Assembly (NCBI GenBank): GCA_964523795.1
Contig: CAZGAO010000021.1
Span: 1-63,769, forward strand
Source: SABY01 sp964523795
Lineage (GTDB): Bacteria > Bacteroidota > Bacteroidia > Bacteroidales > 4484-276
Reading direction: 5' to 3'
Length of the DNA: 63,769 nucleotides
In this document: in pieces, positions 8,257 to 16,580 of the stretch
How positions within the stretch are numbered: the stretch's first letter is position 1
Layout: each line of letters opens with the position of its first letter
Program-made: the position numbers and the translations under genes
The notes under the pieces: model-generated
What the model saw: the letters and a program-made list of their open reading frames with translations, nothing else
What the model was told of the DNA's origin: nothing
Database searches by the model: none

Positions 8257-9492
8257 ATGGAAGCGTTCTACCTTTATCTCAACCAATTATTTAATACCAA
8301 TAGGCAAACCTTTGTTGGCCTGCCACCTGTGAATTGGCTCAATGCTTATAAGGCCGATTATTTTTTGGAACGAAGGCAAAAATTACTACCTGCCCACGAT
8401 TCGGAGTGGATGTTCAAAAACACCAAACCTTTTCACAAGGCCATCTCACCGGGATGCAAGTTGTGTGGCGAAGGTCGGTGGAGCTGTTTGTTTATTACCA
8501 ACAAATGCAACGCCGGCTGTTTTTATTGTCCGGCCAGCCAGACGCAGGATTCGGTGCCTTCGTCGCAGCAACTCACCTTTGAAAGTCCTGAGGCTTACAG
8601 CGAGTATGTCAGGTATTTTGGTTTTGAGGGCGTGAGTTTTAGTGGTGGCGAACCCTTATTGTTTTTCGAGCGTACGCTCAATTATTTGAAAAGTGTTAGG
8701 CAAAGTGCGAAGCCCGAGACGTACATTTGGATTTACACCAACGGCATCCTTGCCGAGCGTTCGCTTTTTGGTCGATTGGCTGCCGCCGGATTGGACGAAG
8801 TGCGTTTCGACATTGGAGCTACCAATTATAGTTTGGATAAAATAGAACAGGCCAAAGGTATCATCCCAAACATTACCATCGAAATCCCCGCTGTGCCCGA
8901 AGAAGTAGCACGGCTAAAAAAACTGCTCCCCGAAATGATTCAAAAGGGAGTAAGTTATTTAAACCTGCATCAGTTACGTTTGACGAATCACAATGCGCGC
9001 CATTTGCTCAAGCGAAATTACACCTACCTGCCCTCAGAAAGGCCTGTGGTTATCGAATCGGAACTGGCCGCCCTCGACATTATGAATTATGCCCGCAGCC
9101 ACGATCTTGAAATTGGTGTAAATTATTGTGCCTTCGATTACAAAAATCGCTTTCAAAAAGCGGGCTATCGGCGGCAAATTGCTGAGGCTTTGGGGGCCGA
9201 TCAGGAATCCATCACCCAAAATGGTTACCTGCGCCGCCGCAGCGATCAGGGCTTAGCTTATGATACCTATAATATTACTGATAGTTGCGAAGAAGGAGAT
9301 GCCTTGACTTTGAATCATAAAAAGTATGCCCTGGCAAAAAAGCAAGTGATGCCCATGTTAAAATTAACAAAGGAGCAAAAAGTTGCCTTGGAAATGCTGC
9401 TGCACGATGAACCTGCTGTGCCACCCTCAAGCGATTTCTTGTTTCGCCTTTGGCAGCGCGAATATATCGAGCGCGGTTTGAGGGATTATTAG
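8257..9492 (+). CDS. Radical SAM protein (PFL-activase-like)
   Basis: A radical SAM enzyme of 411 residues from the ATG at 8257; a TTG one codon earlier is a less likely start. The iron-sulfur motif is C-x3-C-x2-C in NKCNAGCFYC (about residues 83-92), and a second cysteine pair CKLCGEG lies about 20 residues earlier. A SAM-binding GGEP motif (SFSGGEPLLF) follows. The arrangement ISPGCKLCGEG...WSCLF recalls the uncharacterised family related to pyruvate formate-lyase activase. The substrate cannot be assigned; no partner enzyme lies next to it. It converges on the second propeller gene, with paired hairpins in between. Confidence 0.75.
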   Translation: MEAFYLYLNQLFNTNRQTFVGLPPVNWLNAYKADYFLERRQKLLPAHDSEWMFKNTKPFHKAISPGCKLCGEGRWSCLFITNKCNAGCFYCPASQTQDSVPSSQQLTFESPEAYSEYVRYFGFEGVSFSGGEPLLFFERTLNYLKSVRQSAKPETYIWIYTNGILAERSLFGRLAAAGLDEVRFDIGATNYSLDKIEQAKGIIPNITIEIPAVPEEVARLKKLLPEMIQKGVSYLNLHQLRLTNHNARHLLKRNYTYLPSERPVVIESELAALDIMNYARSHDLEIGVNYCAFDYKNRFQKAGYRRQIAEALGADQESITQNGYLRRRSDQGLAYDTYNITDSCEEGDALTLNHKKYALAKKQVMPMLKLTKEQKVALEMLLHDEPAVPPSSDFLFRLWQREYIERGLRDY

Positions 9493-9504
9493 TATGCGTT
9501 CATT

Positions 9505-9585
9505 GAGACACCCAAATTGGGCGTCTGAACCTGGAGCGCAATGAAATTATTGAGTTTATAGAGACTCCCAAGTTGGGCATCTGTA
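9505..9585. repeat. Two copies of a GAGAC...GTCTG palindrome
   Basis: Hairpins at 9505-9527 (GAGACACCCAAATTGGGCGTC) and 9561-9583 (GAGACTCCCAAGTTGGGCATC) differ by a few bases and form similar stems. They sit between two convergent genes and may act as a two-way terminator. The same palindrome family, with a GCGC stem, recurs at 43410 and 43634 around the assembly gap. Confidence 0.6.
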
Positions 9586-9615
9586 CCCCACTTCCCCCAC
9601 GGTGCTCTGCCAGGC

Positions 9616-12600
9616 TTATTTGACAGGTATCGCTTGCCCGCGTATCCAGGGCGCACCGGCGGCTATCAAGGCGGTTTCGATTTCCGGGATTTTATTCATG
9701 CGGACATCTTCGATTTGCAAGCGTAGATTTTGGAATTGCTTTTCGGCGATGTCCAGATTTGCGAGGTGGAGCGGGGTGGGGCCATAGGTGGTACCATTGG
9801 CTGCCGACCAGGCCAAATTGAATCGCGACATAAACGAAAGCGGGGTTTCTTCGCCCACTTCCCGGCGGGCCTTGTCGCCGTATAAATCGCGGTCGATGGC
9901 CATGATCTCTTGTTTTAATTTATAAACCTGCGATCGTAGCTCGATGGAAATATCTGTGGCGTTTAGCACGGCAGCTTCCATGGCTTTTACTTGTTTTTGG
10001 GCATCCCCAAAGGCCAGGCTTAGGCTGGTGAAGGCGCGACGAAGGCTTTCAAGCCGCTCAATCAGGACAGCATAATCTTCGGTCGAAATACCCGGGAGTG
10101 CTCCATCGTACATTTTCTTCACTTTAAAACTTACCGGCTGCGAAAGCTCGGTAAAAACGCCTTCGATATTTTTTGCCAGGGTAGCCGTGTAAGTTCCCGC
10201 ACCGGCATAAAGTCCGGCCTCTGCTTCGTTGGGCAGGCGGTCGATGTTGAGGGCTTCGGTGGACGACCGGCGCAAATCCCAGGCCAGGCGGTGGAAGCCC
10301 CGGCCGGTTTCGCCCTTGATTTTGCGGATCACATTTCCATCAATATCTTTAATAATCATCCATACTTCGGGTGCTTGCTCACGGCCTTCTTGCTCCAAAG
10401 CATCCCATCCCGGAAAGGGAATATTTTCGTCTTTCAACTTTTTTTCTTCTTCCTTGCGTAGCTGGTTTTTGGTTTTATAATCCTGGCTAAGGTAATAAGT
10501 AAAAACCGCACCATAGGGAGGGTTGGGAGCCTGATACAGGCCGGCTCCCTTCGAGCCTCTTTCGCCAAAGCTAATTTCGGGACGCGGGATATACCACCAG
10601 GCATCGCGGGTGGGGAAGAGTGTGGCCTCGGCCTGAAGTTGCTCTTTGCTCACCTCGCGCAGCGGGCTGTAATCATCCAGGACGTAAAATCCCCGGCCAA
10701 AGGACGCGCCTACCAGATCGTTCTCTCGCCGCTGGATGGCCAAATCGCGAAAGCTGATGGTGGGCACACCGCCCGTAATCTTCATCCATTTTTCGCCACC
10801 ATCCACGGTAAAATAGATACCGAACTCGGTGGCGGCAAAAAGCAGGTCTGCCTTTTCGTGATCCTGCACCATGCGCCACACCAGCGTCCTTTCGGGAATA
10901 TTTCCCCGTATCGATTTCCAGTTTTTGCCTCGGTTTTCGCTTTTGAGGAGGTAGGGTGTAAAGTCGCCAAACTTATGATTATCCAAAGCTATGTAAACCG
11001 TATTTTCATTAAAGAGGTCGGCTTTGATGTCGTTGATAAAAGCTGTGGCCGGAACACCGGGCAGGGAGTTTACTTCGATTTTGTTCCAGTTTTCGCCACC
11101 ATCATCCGTAATCTGAATATAACCATCATCGGTACCGGCGTAAATCAGGCCTTCTTTCAGCGGTGATTCGGCCAACGATGTAATGGTGTTGTAGTTCGAC
11201 ATGGCGTACATATCCCAATGCGAATCCCAGCTTTGTTGTTTTCCCATGATGGGCAGGGCGATGCGTTCCTGGTTTTTGGTCAGGTCGCCCGAGATGGCTT
11301 TCCAGCTATCGCCGCGGTCGTCCGATCGCCAAACGCGCTGCGAGGCGAAGTAGAGGCGGGTGGGGGAGTGGGGACTTACCAGGATGGGCGCATCCCAGTT
11401 CCAGCGTTCCACCGGCTCATTGGCGGCAGGCTGGGGTCGCACGCTTATTACCTCGCCGGTAGTTTTGTCGATTCGGTGAAGGTAGCCCTGCTGCGATTGC
11501 GCATACACGATGTCGGGATTGCCGGGTTCGGTGGCAGGTTGGTGCCCGTCGCCGCCCATAATTACGTACCAGTCTTCGTTCATTATTCCGTGGCGGTTGT
11601 CAGTGCGCGAGGGGCCACCCTGGGTATTGTTGTCCTGAGTGCCGCCATAAATATTATAAAAAGGCTGGGTATCATCCACAGCTACCTTATAAAATTGCGT
11701 TAGGGGCAGATTGTCGATGTAACGCCAGTTTTCGGCCAGGTCGAAACTTTCGTAAAGACCCCCATCGGTGCCCATGAGCAGATAATCGGGGTCATTGTCG
11801 CGGAAGGCCAGGGCGTGGTTGTCGCTGTGTTTGGATTCTTCCTTCAGACGTTTAAAAGTTTTTCCGCCATCTTCCGAAAGTCGCACCCGCACATCCATCA
11901 GGTAGAGGCGGTCGAAGGCGTGAGGGCTGGCATATAATTCCTGATAATAATGCGGGCCGGTGCCTCCCGAAACTTCATCCGACATCATTTGCCACGATTC
12001 GCCACGGTTGTCCGAACGATAAACCGCGCCGCTGCGCCGCTCCAGTTCTACGGCGGCATAAATTACATCCGGTTTTTGGGGCGAGATGGCCAGGCCAATT
12101 TTTCCCATCCGCTCGTTGGGCAATCCGCCGTTTAATTTTTTCCAGTTTATGCCGCCATCTTCCGAGCGATATATTGCGGTGTTGGGGCCGCCGCCCATGT
12201 AGGCCGCCACATTGCGATGCCGTTGCCACGTGGCCGCGTACAAGCGTTTGGGATTGCGTGGGTCGATCAAAATATCGGTAACGCCGGTATAGGCATCATC
12301 GCCCAGGGTTCTCAGCCAGCTAAGGCCGCCATCGGTTGAAATATAGAAACCACGCTCTCCACCCGGTGCCCATAAAGGTCCCTGGGCAGCAACAAAAATA
12401 ATATCCGAATTTTCGGGATGCACGATGATTTTTGAGATGTGTTCCGATTTTTTCAAACCCATATTTTTCCAGCTTGCACCGCCATCATCGCTGCGGTAAA
12501 TGCCATCGCCGTATCCCACGTGCCGGCCACCCACATTTTCTCCCGTTCCTACCCAAATCGTGTTTGCATTTTGTGGATCGATAGTTACACAGCCGATGGA

Positions 12601-12885
12601 GTAGGAGCTTTGCTTGTCGAAAATCGGAGTCCAGGTAACGGCTGCATTGGTAGTTTTCCATACACCGCCCGAGCCTACGGCCACATACCAGGTATTGTTG
12701 TCGTTGGGGTGGATGGCAATATCGGCAATACGTCCCGACATAAACGCCGGCCCTATGCCGCGCATACTGATTCCTGCGAAAGTAGCATCGCTCAGCAGGG
12801 TGTCTTTATTCTGAGCCACCACCAGGCTTGAAGGTAGGGAGAGTAAGGCAAGTAAAATACACCAGTTGTAAAAAGTATTTTTCAT
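9616..12885 (-). CDS. Secreted sortilin/VPS10-like beta-propeller protein (copy 2)
   Basis: This 1089-residue protein has a signal peptide (CILLALLSLPSSLVVAQ) and about nine Asp-box repeats (SDDGGASW, STDGGLSW, SEDGGINW, SDNRGESW, SDDRGDSW, TDDGGENW, SENRGKNW, TVDGGEKW). It aligns along its whole length with copy 1 at 2303-5623. Shared blocks include GPAFMSGRIADIA, YGGTQDNN, GGDGxxxxxEPGNPDIVY and SPHSPTRLY. The C-terminal Ig-like part has a WDLRRSS segment matching WDLRYQG of copy 1. No T9SS domain is seen at the C-terminus. Likely periplasmic or secreted binding/processing propeller; function unknown. Confidence 0.75.
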   Translation of the reverse strand: MKNTFYNWCILLALLSLPSSLVVAQNKDTLLSDATFAGISMRGIGPAFMSGRIADIAIHPNDNNTWYVAVGSGGVWKTTNAAVTWTPIFDKQSSYSIGCVTIDPQNANTIWVGTGENVGGRHVGYGDGIYRSDDGGASWKNMGLKKSEHISKIIVHPENSDIIFVAAQGPLWAPGGERGFYISTDGGLSWLRTLGDDAYTGVTDILIDPRNPKRLYAATWQRHRNVAAYMGGGPNTAIYRSEDGGINWKKLNGGLPNERMGKIGLAISPQKPDVIYAAVELERRSGAVYRSDNRGESWQMMSDEVSGGTGPHYYQELYASPHAFDRLYLMDVRVRLSEDGGKTFKRLKEESKHSDNHALAFRDNDPDYLLMGTDGGLYESFDLAENWRYIDNLPLTQFYKVAVDDTQPFYNIYGGTQDNNTQGGPSRTDNRHGIMNEDWYVIMGGDGHQPATEPGNPDIVYAQSQQGYLHRIDKTTGEVISVRPQPAANEPVERWNWDAPILVSPHSPTRLYFASQRVWRSDDRGDSWKAISGDLTKNQERIALPIMGKQQSWDSHWDMYAMSNYNTITSLAESPLKEGLIYAGTDDGYIQITDDGGENWNKIEVNSLPGVPATAFINDIKADLFNENTVYIALDNHKFGDFTPYLLKSENRGKNWKSIRGNIPERTLVWRMVQDHEKADLLFAATEFGIYFTVDGGEKWMKITGGVPTISFRDLAIQRRENDLVGASFGRGFYVLDDYSPLREVSKEQLQAEATLFPTRDAWWYIPRPEISFGERGSKGAGLYQAPNPPYGAVFTYYLSQDYKTKNQLRKEEEKKLKDENIPFPGWDALEQEGREQAPEVWMIIKDIDGNVIRKIKGETGRGFHRLAWDLRRSSTEALNIDRLPNEAEAGLYAGAGTYTATLAKNIEGVFTELSQPVSFKVKKMYDGALPGISTEDYAVLIERLESLRRAFTSLSLAFGDAQKQVKAMEAAVLNATDISIELRSQVYKLKQEIMAIDRDLYGDKARREVGEETPLSFMSRFNLAWSAANGTTYGPTPLHLANLDIAEKQFQNLRLQIEDVRMNKIPEIETALIAAGAPWIRGQAIPVK

Positions 12886-12999
12886 CGTTGAGTAGTTTTT
12901 AGTTTATCTATTAAAAAGCAAAAATAAAATATATTCTATTCTCCGAACAATGAAGGTTGGGATTAGGGTTTAATTAGAGGCTGTCCATAAAGTCGATAC

Positions 13000-13143
13000 T
13001 TTTGAATAGCCCCGGGTTTTAACCCGGGGAAAATACGTTTGAAGGATACGCCCCGCGATTTCGCCACGCCTGCGGCGTGGCGAAATCGCGGGGGTTTTCA
13101 TCCTTCTCATTCAATCCCCGCCTTAAAGGGCGAGGCAATTCAT
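13000..13143. repeat. Three-hairpin intergenic element (degenerate copy 3)
   Basis: In order: a head hairpin CCCCGGGTT..AACCCGGGG (13009-13028); a large hairpin with perfect 20-bp arms (13051-13070 and 13074-13093, 3-nt loop); and a short tail hairpin around CCCCGCC..GGGCG, ending in GGCAATTCAT (13134-13143). The plan matches the two copies at 30492-30857, although the stem sequences differ. It lies in the 655-nt gap 12886-13540, which holds three repeats and no gene. Confidence 0.6.
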
Positions 13144-13208
13144 AATTCAAATATTTTACTAAAAAGACAAACACTATTTATGGATTGTCTATAGATTGAT
13201 TGAATTTG

Positions 13209-13377
13209 AGATTTCTCCTTGCAAAACTTGCTCCGCTGCTTTTTTCCAGTCGAAATGACAAAGCACCAGGGCTATGAATGGGGGTAGGGGAATCGGGCGC
13301 GAAGTGCCCGATTCCCCTACCCCTTGACCCGCTCCTACGGTGTCATTTCGATGCCGCAACTGCGGCAGGAGAAATCT
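13209..13377. repeat. MITE/REP-like nested palindrome
   Basis: The outer ends AGATTTCTCC (13209-13218) and GGAGAAATCT (13368-13377) are exact inverted repeats. Inside them lie GTCGAAATGACA and TGTCATTTCGAT. At the core is an 18-bp perfect stem (13281-13298 with 13306-13323, 7-nt loop). No transposase is present. Open frames across it are by-products of the palindrome. Similar GAGATTTCTCC/GTCGAAATGAC repeats are familiar in Bacteroidota genomes. Confidence 0.7.
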
Positions 13378-13468
13378 AATGAAATACACTTTTGCAAGAA
13401 TATGTCATTGGTAATGCCGCGGGCGTGGCGAAATTGTGGGGTGGACATCTTCAAACTCATTTTCCACT

Positions 13469-13510
13469 ACATCTTAAATCTAAAATCGATAATCTAAAAT
13501 CGGAAATTTT
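13469..13510. repeat. Heptad repeat NNATCNN, 6 units
   Basis: Six consecutive 7-mers read ACATCTT, AAATCTA, AAATCGA, TAATCTA, AAATCGG and AAATTTT, with ATC fixed in five units. It lies just past the stop of the kinase gene at 13541-14386. The same periodic pattern occurs at 21023, 35291, 60632 and 61878. Confidence 0.6.
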
Positions 13511-13540
13511 TCTAACTGTTACTTTAATGACAAGCACTGC

Positions 13541-14386
13541 TTATGACTTTGAGTGATAATCGATAAGTTCTTGTACCGGATTTTGGATTATTTTGTTGAT
13601 ATGCAAATCATATTCTTGCGCTATCTCATGCAAATGCTCCCGCAAAAGCCAGGCTATGGATCCCACAAAACCAAGATTGTAATTGTGGTAATCGGGATAT
13701 TTCAGGATGTTTTCTTCAAAAAAGATGCGAAAGGCTTTGCCGATCAATTTTGAGATTGTTGGATTTTTGTGGTGCCCGATTACAAATGGGGCAAATGATG
13801 CAATGTAGGCATTTGCTTTTTGGCGGGCATAAAGGGCTGTAATAAACGGAGCGTCCAGCTTACCATATTTTTCTTCAAAGGCCTGATGAAGTTCGATGGG
13901 AAGGTCGTTTTTAAAATAAGCATTTAAGAGCAGTTTGCCCAGGTGCATTCCGCTGCCTTCATCGGCGAGCAGGAAGCCCAGCGAGGGAACAGCGTATTTG
14001 ATATTGCTGTTTTGGATGAGACAAGTGCTGGATCCGGTTCCCAGTATCGAGGCTATGCCGCTACCATTTCCGAATAGTGCCCTTGCTGCTCCGAAGAGGT
14101 CGTGGTGAATTTCGAGCTGCGCCAGTGGGAAAAATTTTTGCAGGCTATCCATCACGGTTCTTTTGGATTCATCGGCTGAGCATCCTGCCCCGTAATAAAA
14201 AATATGACTTACGCCAGTGGCATCAATACCGGAGTTTAAACCGGAAATCATATTTTCGAGCACCGAGGGTGCGTAATAAACCGGGTTGTAGCCTTCGCGG
14301 GTGAGGCTGAACGATTGTCCGCTGTCGTTAACAAAAACCCAGCTTGTTTTGGTGGAGCCGCTTTCGATAATAATCTTGTGTTTCAT
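13541..14386 (-). CDS. BadF/BadG-type ATPase, N-acetylglucosamine kinase-like
   Basis: This 281-residue protein has the ASKHA-fold phosphate-1 motif near the N-terminus (IIESGSTKTSW), a second phosphate/adenosine motif (ILGTGSSTCLI, about residues 115-125) and GFLLADEGSGMHLGK, typical of bacterial N-acetylglucosamine kinase-like BadF/BadG proteins. In Bacteroidota such proteins are expected to phosphorylate amino sugars from cell-wall or host glycans. It starts 4 nt before the dgkA stop, so it is probably translated with the dgkA-glycosyltransferase run upstream. The exact sugar is not determined. Confidence 0.75.
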   Translation of the reverse strand: MKHKIIIESGSTKTSWVFVNDSGQSFSLTREGYNPVYYAPSVLENMISGLNSGIDATGVSHIFYYGAGCSADESKRTVMDSLQKFFPLAQLEIHHDLFGAARALFGNGSGIASILGTGSSTCLIQNSNIKYAVPSLGFLLADEGSGMHLGKLLLNAYFKNDLPIELHQAFEEKYGKLDAPFITALYARQKANAYIASFAPFVIGHHKNPTISKLIGKAFRIFFEENILKYPDYHNYNLGFVGSIAWLLREHLHEIAQEYDLHINKIIQNPVQELIDYHSKS

Positions 14387-14390
14387 TTTT

Positions 14391-14780
14391 TTAAAATATT
14401 GAAATTATTTTGGGAATAAAGATAAGGGCTGCAATCAATAGGGAGGCGATGGCGCAAAACAATACAGCAGCAGCAGCAATATCTTTGATGCGTCCGGCTT
14501 GTTTGTCGTAGTCGGGCGAAATTTTGTCAACCAGCAGCTCGATGGCCGTATTAAAACTTTCGGCAGCCAACACCAGGCCGATACACAGGATAATTGCAAG
14601 CCATTCCAAACTTGATATTGAAAACCAAAAAGCAGCGACTACAACAGCCACCGCAGCTACAAGATGAATTCGCATGTTGCGCTGTGTGCGAATTACGTAA
14701 GCCATTCCTTTAAAGGCATGGCCAAAGCTTTGGATTTGTTTTTTAAAGCTGTGGCCTGATGTGCCGTTTGGTTTTTTCAT
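14391..14780 (-). CDS. dgkA: Diacylglycerol/undecaprenol kinase, DgkA family
   Basis: A 129-residue integral membrane kinase with three hydrophobic segments (about 35-55, 60-78 and 105-125). It carries the family signature AESFNTAIELLVDKISPD followed by GRIKDIAAAAV. An N-terminal basic amphipathic stretch (SFKKQIQSFGHAFKG) is as in other DgkA proteins. It phosphorylates diacylglycerol or undecaprenol at the inner membrane; Gram-positive homologues prefer undecaprenol, and the substrate here is open. It lies between a glycosyltransferase and a sugar kinase on the same strand. Confidence 0.9.
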   Translation of the reverse strand: MKKPNGTSGHSFKKQIQSFGHAFKGMAYVIRTQRNMRIHLVAAVAVVVAAFWFSISSLEWLAIILCIGLVLAAESFNTAIELLVDKISPDYDKQAGRIKDIAAAAVLFCAIASLLIAALIFIPKIISIF

Positions 14781-14798
14781 TGGATCTTAAAATTGACA

Positions 14799-16325
14799 TT
14801 ATTGATTATTCGGTTTTGCCTGATGGCGATTTTTTAAAATCAACATATCTTCATCCCGATGGATAAGTTCAAAATCGGCCTGGTCTATTTGTTCACTTGT
14901 CATCTTATCCATACCAAAATGGCTCATGAAAAATTTATTTAAAATAATATAATCGATATCAAATTCATCGGCCTTAGCCAAAAACCCTTCCTGGTAAATT
15001 GTGGAATCCAGTTTTTTTAATTCGTTATAGCAAATTTCACCCTGAATCCGCTTGTAATGTTCAATTTCGTTGTACACAAATTTCATGGGTGCAATGATGC
15101 TGAGGCTGTCGGTATCGTGTCCGATGTATTTCTCGCTGATCATTCGGTTGCGTTCATTATCATATTTGTTAAAAGCCACGGGGATGATATAAACCAGTTG
15201 TGTGGCCAGATAAGCCAAGAGTAAAAATGCAAGTATTTCCTTTTGCGTTTTCAGTGGGATACGTCCGACTGTCTTGCTTAGTTCGGGTTTTTCATCAAAA
15301 ACATATTTTACCGAAAGGATAATTATCAAGACAAAAAACGGCATTAGGACAATGAGGTAATAGGAGGTTTTGTGTATCGAAATCATCATGAGTGCCAAAG
15401 CCAGCAGTAAGGTGTAGCGCAAAAGGTTTTGGTATTTACGCAGATGCCTGAAGGCAAAAACCAGGGCGGCGACCAATAGCAGAGTGAACGATATTTCCTT
15501 AGGGCTGTGCAGATATCTCATTTGTTCGTTTGCGATGCGATAAAACAAATCCCATTGCAGGGGCTGCTGGTCGGGGTTTTTTAAATGTGGCGAAGCACTG
15601 TATTGATATATCCAGAGGTGAAAATCGGCAATCGTGGTCATATCCAAAAAATAAATTGCCAAAGCAGGCACAGTTGCGATACCAAAAAGGATACTGTTTT
15701 TGAATTGCTTATTTAATACCAGGAGCATAAAACCGGCGAAGATAAAAATCAGTCCATTTAGGTGCATGCTTGTGGCCAGGCCTGCCAAAAGCCCGGACAG
15801 CAATACGGGCAGCTTGTTTTTGTCCGATTTCAAAAAACCATCGAGGAACACAAAAGAGACAAAGCCCAGGCACATCATGGGTATATCGGGACGATACACA
15901 AAGCTGTGTTCAAAAATCATGGCGTTGAACAAAAGCAAAGTCAGGGCAAGGAGAAATTCATTTTTGCTTAATATTTTTTTGTAGCTGAAACGATAAAACA
16001 AGAATATAAAGAGCAGGAAAAACACGAGACTGGTGGCTTTCATAGCTGGCAGCGAAAAACCAAAGGCCTTGATGACGGGAGCCGCAATATAGGTGTGGAG
16101 CTTATGATGAACTACCAATTTATTTTCGTGGTCGGTTATGCCGCGCATCAACTCCGATTTGGTGGTTCCGGTGGTGGCAAACCAGTACGAATATTCGCCC
16201 AGCCAGGCATCGTCAACATGGGGCGGCCTGTTTATCAAGCTGAACAAAAACAAGAGGATAATTGTCCCCAAAAGGGCTATGCCAACTTTTTTGCCCCATG
16301 GGCTTTCAGTTATTTTTGCAAGCAT
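14799..16325 (-). CDS. Integral membrane glycosyltransferase, GT39/PMT-like
   Basis: This 508-residue protein has about ten predicted membrane segments. Just after TM1 comes an acidic pair in a periplasmic loop (RPPHVDDAWLGEYSYW), the placement expected for the catalytic Asp of GT-C enzymes that use polyprenyl-phosphate sugars. A soluble C-terminal part of about 90 residues (from VAFNKYDNERNR) follows the last membrane segment. The acceptor is unknown; candidates are lipid or protein glycosylation in the periplasm. It is 19 nt upstream of dgkA. Confidence is moderate because GT-C families share little sequence. Confidence 0.65.
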   Translation of the reverse strand: MLAKITESPWGKKVGIALLGTIILLFLFSLINRPPHVDDAWLGEYSYWFATTGTTKSELMRGITDHENKLVVHHKLHTYIAAPVIKAFGFSLPAMKATSLVFFLLFIFLFYRFSYKKILSKNEFLLALTLLLFNAMIFEHSFVYRPDIPMMCLGFVSFVFLDGFLKSDKNKLPVLLSGLLAGLATSMHLNGLIFIFAGFMLLVLNKQFKNSILFGIATVPALAIYFLDMTTIADFHLWIYQYSASPHLKNPDQQPLQWDLFYRIANEQMRYLHSPKEISFTLLLVAALVFAFRHLRKYQNLLRYTLLLALALMMISIHKTSYYLIVLMPFFVLIIILSVKYVFDEKPELSKTVGRIPLKTQKEILAFLLLAYLATQLVYIIPVAFNKYDNERNRMISEKYIGHDTDSLSIIAPMKFVYNEIEHYKRIQGEICYNELKKLDSTIYQEGFLAKADEFDIDYIILNKFFMSHFGMDKMTSEQIDQADFELIHRDEDMLILKNRHQAKPNNQ

Positions 16326-16580
16326 CTATCGTGTTTAGATTTGTTTTATGGATGCAAAACTATGCTTTTTGTGATGACCTATCTGGTTTACCCCCACAAA
16401 CAAAATGAGATTGGTAGAGATAGCAGAAAATTCAAAACAGAAGGAAACCTGACAGGTTTACCCCGGAAAGAAAAAGTTACCCTGTGAATCCTGCCTGAGC
16501 ACAGGTTCTGTATTTTGAAAACATGCAGCACTGCCAGAAAGTATTCACGGGGTGACTGCGCGGAAGTTAAACCTGGCGGG

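Noticed and set aside
13189..13389. 66-codon minus-strand frame
   Set aside because: It lies wholly in the nested palindrome; its codons follow the inverted repeat.
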